Below are positions 7,236 through 14,238 of a stretch of 20,971 nt of DNA, piece by piece. The translations under genes were made by a program, and so were the position numbers. Positions within the stretch are counted from its first letter, which is position 1. Every line of letters starts with the position of its first letter. This DNA is from an uncultured Blautia sp. (lineage in GTDB: Bacteria > Bacillota > Clostridia > Lachnospirales > Lachnospiraceae). The notes under the pieces are model-generated. The model was not told the origin of the DNA and did no database searches. It was given only the letters and a program-made list of their open reading frames with translations. The stretch lies in NCBI RefSeq assembly GCF_934372025.1, contig NZ_CAKROJ010000040.1:1-20971 (forward strand), written 5' to 3'.

Positions 7236-8705
7236 TCACAGATTTAAATAGTTATACACCACTCTCGCAATACTTTTGATATTTGCGATCGCGTTCGAGC
7301 TGTTTTCTGACATGACACACAAAATATATGTAGTTTTTGTTCCATATACAATTGCAATATCATGCTGATCTTCATCCGTTTCTCCTGTTTTGTTGGCAAT
7401 AGTCACTGCTTCACCGGTACCCGCCGGAATCTTGGATGTATTCTGCTGGTTCAGTAAAAGATTCAGCATCTCTTCGGACGCCTCCTTGCTGACACATTCT
7501 CCTCTGTATATCCGCTCCAGCAGTTTCCCACAGTCTGCGGTGGTTGTCTGGTTATGAGCCCCCAGCGTGATCAGTTTTGATGCCGAAGGATGGAGGGTAC
7601 TCTGATAACTGGTATCCGCATAGCCTTCTTTCTTCAGATATTCATTTACCTGCTCCGCTCCATCCAGAAAATCATGCTTTTCTGACTGCAGCCTGCCAAG
7701 CTCATTGCAGGACTCATTATCGCTGACAGTGATCATATTCCACAGAAGCGAATCGACCTTATCTTTCACTTTCTGATCATCTGCCGTTGTTTTCATCAGT
7801 GCAGCTTCGTTCTCCAGAACCGTGTCCATATCTTCGTATGTTTTTGCCATAACAAATGCCTTGATCAGACTTGCGGAATACAACGGTGTATCATTCAAAA
7901 CAAAATCCTCGTTTGTTTCGAGATCTTTTACATAGACACTCCACTCTCCAGTATACCCTTCCAGCATAGATTCCAGCTGTGGTTTCAGTGTATCCATTCC
8001 CAGATCGTCCAGCCCCGTTACCTTTCCGTTTTCATCCACCGGAAATCCATCCTCAGTCATGCCGGCTTCCTGAACCAGTGCTCCATTTGTCCCGCCAAAG
8101 TAATAGGTTCCGGAAAACGTCCTGCCATTTGATGTCATCTCAAGTTCATGTGTTCCTGGTTCTGTCACCATTCTGCCATTTTCATCAAAATAATAATAGC
8201 CATCATACGTTGTTCCATCAATTTTATAATCACTAATATAACGTACCTGCGGTGCCGCTGTCAGTTTTCCGAGATTATTTACCATATAATATCCGTCAAA
8301 TACGGTTTCTTCGCTTTCGTCCCCGTTTTCTCCATCACTTTCATCTGGTTTTCCGGCACAGCTGAGTTTGGAAATTTTGACCATATGCGGACTTCCCGCC
8401 GCAAAACAACCTGTTTCGTCATGATAATAAAATCCGTCCAGTATGGTTCCGTCAATCTCAAGATGGTCAAAATAATGAACCGCTGCTGCTGCATCTTTGC
8501 TTCCGTCTTCTTTCAGACAATAGAAGCCGTCACTTTTCAGAAGATATTTTCCGGAGCCATCCTTAAGAGGACGGATCTGTGCTTCATCTGTCACCGATAC
8601 AAGACTGCTGGCTGCCACCGGTATCTGCACAGAAACACCTGTCAACAGCAGTACTGCACCTGCCGCCAGTAAACTCCATCTTTTTAAACTGTTTCCAGTT
8701 TTCAT
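7236..8705 (-). CDS. Secreted serine hydrolase, class A beta-lactamase fold, with wall-binding-like repeats
   Basis: The 489-aa protein starts with a signal peptide (basic MKTGNSLKRW, hydrophobic core 11-23, cleavage probably near 31-33 AAA/S). Residues 55-231 hold five or six degenerate repeats of the form DGYYYFDENG (at about 60, 90, 138, 168, 199 and 219), reminiscent of choline/glucan-binding repeats that hold proteins on the cell surface. From 240 to the end is a serine hydrolase domain of the penicillin-recognising class A type: S279-x-x-K282, S328-D-N330 and K439-T-G441. I do not see the E-x-x-L-N omega-loop glutamate of true class A beta-lactamases, so peptidoglycan or D-amino-acid peptide hydrolysis, or a non-lactamase role, is more likely than antibiotic resistance. 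It is a single gene with its own operator-bearing promoter. Confidence 0.85.
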   Translation of the reverse strand: MKTGNSLKRWSLLAAGAVLLLTGVSVQIPVAASSLVSVTDEAQIRPLKDGSGKYLLKSDGFYCLKEDGSKDAAAAVHYFDHLEIDGTILDGFYYHDETGCFAAGSPHMVKISKLSCAGKPDESDGENGDESEETVFDGYYMVNNLGKLTAAPQVRYISDYKIDGTTYDGYYYFDENGRMVTEPGTHELEMTSNGRTFSGTYYFGGTNGALVQEAGMTEDGFPVDENGKVTGLDDLGMDTLKPQLESMLEGYTGEWSVYVKDLETNEDFVLNDTPLYSASLIKAFVMAKTYEDMDTVLENEAALMKTTADDQKVKDKVDSLLWNMITVSDNESCNELGRLQSEKHDFLDGAEQVNEYLKKEGYADTSYQSTLHPSASKLITLGAHNQTTTADCGKLLERIYRGECVSKEASEEMLNLLLNQQNTSKIPAGTGEAVTIANKTGETDEDQHDIAIVYGTKTTYILCVMSENSSNAIANIKSIARVVYNYLNL

Positions 8706-8754
8706 GCATTTCTCCTTTTATTATATATACGCATATTCCTGTTTTTTGTCCCTG

Positions 8755-8782
8755 GTACATCGAATATTAATTTTCGATGTAC
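8755..8782. promoter_or_regulatory. Perfect 28-bp operator-like dyad over the serine hydrolase start site
   Basis: GTACATCGAA (8755-8764) and TTCGATGTAC (8773-8782) are exact 10-bp inverted repeats around an 8-bp AT spacer. The dyad begins 4 nt after the -10 box of the minus-strand promoter, so it covers the transcription start. No T-run follows on either strand, so it is not a terminator. It looks like the site of a dimeric repressor I cannot name. Confidence 0.75.
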
Positions 8783-8785
8783 TAG

Positions 8786-8813
8786 AGTATACATGATAAT
8801 TACTTTATGTCAA
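8786..8813 (-). promoter_or_regulatory. Sigma-A promoter of the serine hydrolase gene
   Basis: Minus strand: perfect -35 TTGACA (8808-8813), 16-bp spacer and -10 TATACT (8786-8791). The -35 box lies within the last codons of the upstream helicase gene. Confidence 0.85.
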
Positions 8814-11199
8814 GCTGACTTTTTGTGATTTTTTCTGTCTTTTTCCAGAAGTCGCCGATTCTCTGTTCCACATTTTCCAGCACACAGATATCTGCATCAT
8901 TCCACTCTCTTGGAAAAAGAGCCCTGTATTCTCTGCCTGCAAATCTTTCATCCATCAAAAGTATCGTACCTTTGTCTTCCTTTGTACGTATCACTCTTCC
9001 TGCCGCCTGCAGAACTTTATTCATTCCCGGATAGCGATATGCATAATCAAAACCGCTTTCTCCTCTTGCATCATAATATTCTTTGAGTATCTCCCGCTCA
9101 CAGTTCACCTGCGGAAGTCCTGTTCCCACAACAGCTGCCCCGATCAGACGCTTTCCGATCAGATCAATTCCTTCTGAAAAGATTCCTCCCATCACACAAA
9201 AACCAACCAGTGTCTCCTGATTCTCCTCTGTAAATTCTTCAAGAAAGGCTTCTCTCTCTTTTTCTGTCATGGCAGAATGCTGCATGATACAACGCACCCA
9301 GCTCACCGAAAACTCCTCCTGGTAAACCTGACAGACATCCTCCATAAGTCTGTATGATGGAAAGAAGATCATATAATTACCTTTTTTCTGCCAGCTCATT
9401 CTCGCTATATATTCCGCAATCTTCCTGTATTCTTCGTACCCGCGTCTGGTATAACGACTGCTCACGTCGCGGCAGATCAGAAGACATCTGTGCTCCTGTT
9501 CAAACGGTGACTCTACATACATGCCGAAGTTTTCACTTCTCGTACTCAGCATTCTCCTGTAATACTGCAGAGGAAGAAGCGTCGCAGAAAAAAACACCGT
9601 GCTTTTTCCTTTATCAAGACACTTCTGCAGATTTTCTGCCGGATTGACGCAAAACAGTTTCATATAAAAATGACCATCTTCACCATATGCAGTATAGACC
9701 ACATAATTTTCATCGATCAGATCTGAAATATTCAAAAAATCCCTCACGACAAAATAATAATCAAGAATCCCGTCCACCACTTCCTGGAATGGTGGTTCCT
9801 CAAGCAGCTGATCCATTTCCCCCTGTATCGAAAGAAGGCTGATTGGAAGAACACCTGCATTCTCCAGCACCTGCCAGGAATCACTGTTTTTCTTTAATTC
9901 CTTTAACTGCTTTTCTACTTTTCCAAGTTTTTTCCACAACTTCTGACTGTAGGGCTTTATGAATTTTCGAATCCGAACGGTATCCTCCAGAGAAATTGCC
10001 GCACTGTACATCTCCCTGCCCCGATCTACAAGATTGTGCGCTTCATCGATCAGAAACAGGTATTCACCTGATACATTTTCTCCAAAAAATCGTTTCAGAT
10101 ATACGTTTGGATCAAATACATAATTGTAATCACAGATCACGCCATCCATCCAGACTGCCAGATCCAGACTCATCTCAAACGGACATACCTGCCATTTTTC
10201 CGCGTGGTGCAGAATCGTTTCTCTGTCAAATGACTGTTCTGTTGTCCAGAGTTCATAGACTGCATCGTTGATCCTGTCATAATGTCCTTTCGCATACGGA
10301 CATTTTTCCGGATCACAGTCCGGTTCTTCGCAGAAACACAGCTTCTCTTTTGCAGTGATCGTAACCACCTTAAAAAAAAGTCCTTTTTGTCTCAGAATCT
10401 CAAAGGCATCCTGCGCAACCGTCCTCGTGATCGTTCTTGCTGTCAGATAAAAAAGTGTTTCTGCCTTGCCTTCCCCAATAGAACGGACCGCCGGAAAAAC
10501 AGCCGACATTGTTTTCCCGACACCTGTCGGCGCCTGAATAAAAATCTGCTCTTTTCTGGAAATCGCATGATAAATACCGGCAACCATTTCCCGCTGTCCC
10601 TTCCGGTATTCAAACGGAAACTCCAGTTGCTGCATGGACTGGTTGCGTTTTTTTCTCCATGCGATCTGATAGGCCAGCCACTTATGATAAGAATCTGTCA
10701 GTTCCTGATACCATTTTTTGAGTTTTTCTCTCGTAAGTGTTTCCCTGAACCGTCTGATCACTTCCGTATCCAGATGTGCATATGTCATCTGGACATCAAT
10801 TTCGTCCATTTCATGTGCGTCCAGATAAATCCAGGCATAACAAAGAGCCTGTGCACGATGCACGGAAACCGGTTCTTCCATCAGTTCCGGATTTTTGTAC
10901 ACACCTTTGATCTCGTCAATGCAGACTCTGTCATCCTGTGTGAAAATACCATCCGCGCGGCCTTCTACCCGCAGGATCAGATCCTCATATTCTGTATCTT
11001 TTTTTAATGAAACCTCTGCCTGATAATGGCTTCCCATCTGCTTCTGGATCTTACGATGCAGACGGCTTCCTTTCAGCATTGCTTCTTTGTCCGCAACCCC
11101 TCCGCCACTTTCAAGGTCACCATTTCTCAATATAAATTCCACCAGATTTCGAACTGAAATCCGTATCACCGGTTTTTCCATACTGCTCCTGCCATCCAT
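8800..11199 (-). CDS. PD-(D/E)XK nuclease fused to XPD/DinG-type Fe-S DNA helicase
   Basis: The 799-aa protein joins two activities. Residues 1-180 form a RecB-like nuclease: H48, D83 (EGRADGI), E96-x-K98 (IDEIKG) and the Q117-x-x-x-Y121 motif. Residues 195-799 form a superfamily 2 helicase of the XPD/DinG group with Walker A APTGVGKT (223-230), DEAH (385-388), motif V SEGIDLIG and motif VI QAAGRVIRT. Cysteines C288/C290, C295, C300 and C339 between motifs Ia and II fit the 4Fe-4S cluster of XPD helicases. It probably unwinds and trims DNA in repair. Two starts are possible: ATG 11199 (AAGGA 8 nt upstream) or ATG 11181 (AGGAG 4 nt upstream). Gene names such as dinG would be loose, since E. 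coli DinG lacks this N-terminal nuclease. Confidence 0.88.
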   Translation of the reverse strand: MDGRSSMEKPVIRISVRNLVEFILRNGDLESGGGVADKEAMLKGSRLHRKIQKQMGSHYQAEVSLKKDTEYEDLILRVEGRADGIFTQDDRVCIDEIKGVYKNPELMEEPVSVHRAQALCYAWIYLDAHEMDEIDVQMTYAHLDTEVIRRFRETLTREKLKKWYQELTDSYHKWLAYQIAWRKKRNQSMQQLEFPFEYRKGQREMVAGIYHAISRKEQIFIQAPTGVGKTMSAVFPAVRSIGEGKAETLFYLTARTITRTVAQDAFEILRQKGLFFKVVTITAKEKLCFCEEPDCDPEKCPYAKGHYDRINDAVYELWTTEQSFDRETILHHAEKWQVCPFEMSLDLAVWMDGVICDYNYVFDPNVYLKRFFGENVSGEYLFLIDEAHNLVDRGREMYSAAISLEDTVRIRKFIKPYSQKLWKKLGKVEKQLKELKKNSDSWQVLENAGVLPISLLSIQGEMDQLLEEPPFQEVVDGILDYYFVVRDFLNISDLIDENYVVYTAYGEDGHFYMKLFCVNPAENLQKCLDKGKSTVFFSATLLPLQYYRRMLSTRSENFGMYVESPFEQEHRCLLICRDVSSRYTRRGYEEYRKIAEYIARMSWQKKGNYMIFFPSYRLMEDVCQVYQEEFSVSWVRCIMQHSAMTEKEREAFLEEFTEENQETLVGFCVMGGIFSEGIDLIGKRLIGAAVVGTGLPQVNCEREILKEYYDARGESGFDYAYRYPGMNKVLQAAGRVIRTKEDKGTILLMDERFAGREYRALFPREWNDADICVLENVEQRIGDFWKKTEKITKSQLDIK

Positions 11200-11250
11200 A
11201 ACGATTATCCTTACGTCTGTTCCAGACTGTTCTGTATCAGATACATACTT

Positions 11251-11288
11251 TCAGAAAAAGGCGCCTATCCCTTTCAGGATATGCGCCT
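11251..11288 (-). terminator. Terminator of the aspartokinase-HPr operon
   Basis: Arms 11277-11288 and 11259-11270 pair over 12 positions with one mismatch around a short loop and are followed on the minus strand by TTTTT (11255-11259). It sits 18 nt past the HPr-like stop. Confidence 0.9.
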
Positions 11289-11306
11289 CAGTTTGCTGAA
11301 CATTCT

Positions 11307-11534
11307 TTACGCTACAGCAAATTTCTCTATTACTTTATTGAATCTCTTGCTTTCTCCATAACATCTTACTGTAAGTTCTCTGGTGAGATCCATGCTCAGA
11401 ATACCCAGAAGAGATTTTGCATCAATAACAATTCTGTTATAGGAAATGTCGATGTCGAAATCACATTTTGCCGCCTCATTGACGAATTCCTTTACTTCCT
11501 CAGTCGCATTTAATCTGATCTGTTTTTCAACCAT
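11307..11534 (-). CDS. HPr-family protein lacking the phosphoacceptor histidine (Crh-like)
   Basis: The 75-aa protein has the length and pattern of the HPr fold. Its middle reads DAKSLLGILSMDL (38-50), matching the KSIMGVMSL regulatory helix of HPr, with S41 at the position of Ser46, the HPr kinase target. The active-site loop GIHARPA is replaced by LNATEEV, so there is no His15 and it cannot pass phosphate in the PTS. B. subtilis Crh likewise has no His15 and serves only catabolite control through Ser46-P and CcpA. A similar role is an inference; the protein is more divergent than Crh. It starts after AGGAGGAT, 22 nt downstream of the aspartokinase gene, and shares its terminator. Confidence 0.8.
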   Translation of the reverse strand: MVEKQIRLNATEEVKEFVNEAAKCDFDIDISYNRIVIDAKSLLGILSMDLTRELTVRCYGESKRFNKVIEKFAVA

Positions 11535-11556
11535 AGCTTCATCCTCCTGAATCTGA

Positions 11557-12876
11557 TCACATCTGTGTCATAACAAAAATATCATAAATAGCCTTTACAG
11601 CTGCCTCAAAATCTCTGTTTTCCACACCTATGATAATATTCAGCTCACTGGAGCCCTGGTCGATCATTTTAACATTTACATGTGCATGTGCCAATGCGGC
11701 GAATACACGACCTGCGGTACCTCTCTGTGACTTCATTCCACGTCCGACAACTGCGATCAGTGCCAGGTCAGACTCCATCTCTACGAAATCCGGCTGTACT
11801 GCACGATGAATGCCCGCAATTACCTGCTGTTCTTTTTCCTCAAATTCGTCCTGATGTACATAGACAGTCATAGTATCAATTCCTGATGGAACATGTTCAA
11901 AACTGATTCCCTGGTCTTCAAATACCTGAAGAACTTTTCTTCCGAATCCAATTTCGCTGTTCATCATGGATTTCTCAATATTGATTGAACAGAAGCCTTT
12001 CTTGCCGGCAATACCTGTGATCACGTATTTCGGCTTACGGCAGGTGCTCTCCACAATAAATGTTCCCTTGTCTTCCGGACGGTTTGTATTACGGATATTG
12101 ATCGGAATACCTTCTTTACGTACCGGGAAGATTGCATCTTCATGAAGTACGGTTGCACCCATATAAGAAAGCTCACGGAGTTCTCTGTATGTGATGGTCT
12201 CGATCACTGCCGGATTTTCAACAATTCTCGGGTCTGTTACAAGGAACCCGGATACATCTGTCCAGTTTTCATAGATATCTGCATGGATAGCCTTTGCTAC
12301 CAGAGAACCAGTGACATCAGAACCACCTCTTGAGAAGGTTCTGACTGTTCCATCTTCCATACCACCATAAAATCCCGGAATAACGGCTCTTTCACACTTC
12401 TGCAGACGTTTGGACAACAATCTGTCTGTCTTGTCCGCATCAAAATTACCATTCTTATCAAAACGGATCACTGTTGCAGAATCAATAAACTCGTATCCAA
12501 GATATGCCGCCATAACTTTACCATTAAGAAATTCTCCTCGTGACGCTGCATATTCTTTTCCTGCCTGTGCTTTGAAATCTGCTTCGATCTGTTTGAATTC
12601 TTCTTCAAGAGAAAGATCCAGATTTAATCCCTTGATAATCTCATAAAAACGTTCCTTGATTTCTGCAAGAACATCGCTGAAATCCACACCTTCTTCAGCC
12701 TTGTCATAGCAGGCATATAAAAGGTCTGTTACTTTTGTGTCTGCGGAAAATCTTTTGCCCGGTGCAGACGGCACCACATAACGTCTGCTCTCCTCACTTC
12801 TGATGATATCTCCAACCTTCTGAAACTGTTCCGCATTGGCCAGAGAGCTTCCTCCGAATTTTACCACTTTTTTCAT
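11557..12876 (-). CDS. Aspartokinase (monofunctional, ACT domains)
   Basis: Aspartokinase phosphorylates L-aspartate, the first step toward lysine, diaminopimelate, threonine and methionine. The 439-aa protein begins MKKVVKFGGSSLAN with the KFGGSS motif at 6-11. The kinase core continues with FSRGGSDVTGS (181-191) and NWTDVSGFLVTDPR (204-217). The C-terminal third carries two ACT regions (about 285-360 and 370-435), the second with VVGRGMKSQRGTAGRVF, which bind feedback amino acids. I prefer ATG 12876 to the in-frame GTG five codons upstream, because the latter has a Shine-Dalgarno sequence placed too close. The ThrA-like single enzyme type resembles B. subtilis YclM/ThrD; which end product inhibits it cannot be told. 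It forms an operon with the HPr-like gene. Confidence 0.92.
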   Translation of the reverse strand: MKKVVKFGGSSLANAEQFQKVGDIIRSEESRRYVVPSAPGKRFSADTKVTDLLYACYDKAEEGVDFSDVLAEIKERFYEIIKGLNLDLSLEEEFKQIEADFKAQAGKEYAASRGEFLNGKVMAAYLGYEFIDSATVIRFDKNGNFDADKTDRLLSKRLQKCERAVIPGFYGGMEDGTVRTFSRGGSDVTGSLVAKAIHADIYENWTDVSGFLVTDPRIVENPAVIETITYRELRELSYMGATVLHEDAIFPVRKEGIPINIRNTNRPEDKGTFIVESTCRKPKYVITGIAGKKGFCSINIEKSMMNSEIGFGRKVLQVFEDQGISFEHVPSGIDTMTVYVHQDEFEEKEQQVIAGIHRAVQPDFVEMESDLALIAVVGRGMKSQRGTAGRVFAALAHAHVNVKMIDQGSSELNIIIGVENRDFEAAVKAIYDIFVMTQM

Positions 12877-12964
12877 AATAATACTTCTCACCCTTCTGTT
12901 TTCTTGCTGCTGTACATTTTACTGACAGTAGCTTTTTCTTTTCAGTAAGAAAATCTTGTCTTTT

Positions 12965-12993
12965 ATTTTATTGAAAAAAAAAGGGTTTTGCAA
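12965..12993 (-). promoter_or_regulatory. Putative promoter of the aspartokinase gene
   Basis: Minus strand: -35 TTGCAA (12988-12993), 17-bp spacer with a nine-T tract, -10 TAAAAT (12965-12970). The leader of roughly 80 nt contains one 7-bp hairpin (12919-12925/12942-12948) but is too short for a lysine riboswitch. Confidence 0.6.
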
Positions 12994-13034
12994 GTGTTTC
13001 TTTATAAAAAAATTGCAAGTATTTCTTTATAAAA
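12988..13034. repeat. Tandem 22-bp direct repeat upstream of aspartokinase
   Basis: The 22-bp unit at 12988-13009 recurs at 13013-13034 with one mismatch (period 25 bp). Plus-strand core: TTGCAAGT, one variable base, TTTCTTTATAAAA. The left copy includes the promoter -35 box, so the repeat may be a tandem regulator site. Confidence 0.75.
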
Positions 13035-13043
13035 TTCTAATAT

Positions 13044-13325
13044 TTATGCACAATATTCACGAAGAATGTTCTCAAGAGCAGATGCGCTGCTGGTATGACA
13101 TCTGCAGACAGGAATGGATTTCTTCTTTGCTTCTTCTACTGCACAATTTACCATTTTGTGAGAAACTGTACTGGTAAACAGGATCAGTAGATCCGGAGCA
13201 CCGATTTTTTTCTTCATAGTTCCTTTTTCTTTGGCAAATACCTTTGCCTTACATCCATATCCTTTGCAGATATCCTCATATTGACATACCATACGTTCAT
13301 TTCCTCCGACAATCACAATGCTCAT
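13044..13325 (-). CDS. DUF2325 family protein
   Basis: The 93-aa protein begins MSIVIVGGNERM and fits the DUF2325 pattern: a short Rossmann-like strand-turn (VIVGG), a central DLLILFTSTVSHKM strand and a VCRCHTSSASALENIL end. It has six cysteines (C14, C20, C25, C61, C74 or nearby, C92), more than expected for its size, which could suit metal or redox sensing, but the family has no defined function. The start has AAGGAGAGGTGA a few bases upstream. It is transcribed alone from a consensus promoter with a palindromic operator at its start. In related Clostridia such proteins often sit with ferrous iron (Feo) genes; that is background knowledge and no feo gene is visible here. Confidence 0.8.
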   Translation of the reverse strand: MSIVIVGGNERMVCQYEDICKGYGCKAKVFAKEKGTMKKKIGAPDLLILFTSTVSHKMVNCAVEEAKKKSIPVCRCHTSSASALENILREYCA

Positions 13326-13369
13326 AATATCACCTCTCCTTTGTTATTCTAAACTAACTCGTATTTTAA

Positions 13370-13397
13370 AAGTAAAGCGGATATGTGATCCGCCTGC
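13370..13397 (-). terminator. Hairpin with T-rich tail between trmO and the DUF2325 gene
   Basis: GCGGAT (13377-13382) and ATCCGC (13388-13393) form a 6-bp GC-rich stem, extendable by two pairs, followed on the minus strand by TTTACTTTT. It lies downstream of the DUF2325 promoter but ahead of the gene, so it could end read-through from trmO or act as a leader attenuator. Confidence 0.5.
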
Positions 13398-13403
13398 CCT
13401 CTT

Positions 13404-13421
13404 AGTTAGTGTATACTAACT
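13404..13421. promoter_or_regulatory. Operator-like palindrome at the DUF2325 transcription start
   Basis: AGTTAG (13404-13409) and CTAACT (13416-13421) are inverted around TGTATA. A further ACTAACT copy lies at 13353-13359 in the leader. The GTTAG/CTAAC arms are reminiscent of DtxR/IdeR-type metal-repressor boxes; that assignment is inference. Confidence 0.6.
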
Positions 13422-13431
13422 GTGTATAAAA

Positions 13432-13460
13432 ATACTATCATACATTGTTTTGTTTGTCAA
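13432..13460 (-). promoter_or_regulatory. Sigma-A promoter of the DUF2325 gene
   Basis: Minus strand: perfect -35 TTGACA (13455-13460), 17-bp spacer, -10 TAGTAT (13432-13437). It gives a leader of about 100 nt holding the operator, the GC-rich hairpin and a second ACTAACT motif. Confidence 0.8.
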
Positions 13461-13493
13461 AGGATTTTTATTCCGGTATGTCTGTTATTTATG

Positions 13494-14186
13494 TCACCTG
13501 ATACTGTTCACTCCACAGACTGTGAGTATATTGTCTTTTACCTTAAAATGAATATCATTTGTACCGTAAGCAAGTCCATATATCTTTTCCGGTCGGTTCT
13601 GGTACCGTGGACGCGGATCATTTGCAAGAACTTCTGTTAATGCCTCTCTCTGCTCTTCCGGCACCTTTGCAATCAGTTCTTCCGGAAATTCCACCTGAAG
13701 TCTGTAATCTTTTATATGGTCTGTAAATCCTCCCTTTGCATCCGGATGACTGTCTGCATATGGAAGATACGGTTTAATATCATAAATCGGAGTACCGTTC
13801 ATCAGATCAGCTCCCGCTATATGCAATACCGGTCCAAGTTCCGTATCCAGTTCTATTTTTTCCAGTCGTACCGATGACAGTCCCAGGCTGTTTGGACGAA
13901 ACGGAGATCTTGTGGCAAACACACCCATTCGTGTGTTTCCCCCAAGTCTCGGCGGTCTCACTGTAGGTGACCAGTCTTCTCTCACTGCTTCCGAAAACTG
14001 CCAGATCAGCCAGATATAGCTGTACTCCTCCAGTCCGCGAAATGCCTCCCGGATACGATACTCCGGCTCAAATACGATCGTTGCTTTCAGTGCTTCCAGC
14101 CGATTGCTCTGATGAGGGATTCCAAACTTTGTAGGAAAATCATTATGAATTCTTGCAATTACTTTCATTTCATGTTCTTCTGGCAT
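13494..14186 (-). CDS. trmO: tRNA (N6-threonylcarbamoyladenosine-37-N6)-methyltransferase TrmO
   Basis: TrmO (formerly TsaA/YaeB) uses SAM to methylate N6 of t6A37, next to the anticodon, in tRNA-Thr(GGU) of E. coli. The 230-aa protein has the hallmark beta-barrel signature GVFATRSPFRPNSLGLSSVRL beginning at residue 88, GLEEYSYIWLIW (51-62) and PIYDIKPYLPYADS (133-146), plus the C-terminal DPRP-x-Y segment. Its length equals the family norm. CAGGAGA stands 5 nt before the ATG. It is the last gene of the larB-larC-patatin run, 52 nt after the patatin gene. A tRNA-Thr(GGT), its expected substrate, lies in the same window. Confidence 0.92.
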   Translation of the reverse strand: MPEEHEMKVIARIHNDFPTKFGIPHQSNRLEALKATIVFEPEYRIREAFRGLEEYSYIWLIWQFSEAVREDWSPTVRPPRLGGNTRMGVFATRSPFRPNSLGLSSVRLEKIELDTELGPVLHIAGADLMNGTPIYDIKPYLPYADSHPDAKGGFTDHIKDYRLQVEFPEELIAKVPEEQREALTEVLANDPRPRYQNRPEKIYGLAYGTNDIHFKVKDNILTVCGVNSIR

Positions 14187-14238
14187 ATCTGTCTCCTGTA
14201 TTTCACAACATCAGCTGTTCTCACATCTGATATATTTC

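Noticed and set aside
7210..7240. Terminator after the serine hydrolase gene
   Set aside because: Only a 4-bp CAGG/CCTG stem precedes the T-rich tract, which also contains the next promoter; too weak to call.
10282..11007. 241-codon plus-strand open frame inside the helicase gene
   Set aside because: It lies opposite the conserved nuclease-helicase coding region, has a low-complexity Arg/Phe/His composition and no ribosome binding site or recognisable domain.
12877..13043. Possible lysine riboswitch ahead of aspartokinase
   Set aside because: The leader after the promoter is only about 80 nt, far shorter than the ~170-nt L box, and lacks its conserved junction sequences; only one small hairpin is seen.
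13601..13617. GGTACCGTGGACGCGG, resembling a T-box antiterminator core
   Set aside because: It lies inside the coding region of trmO on the opposite strand, with no terminator hairpin or downstream synthetase gene.
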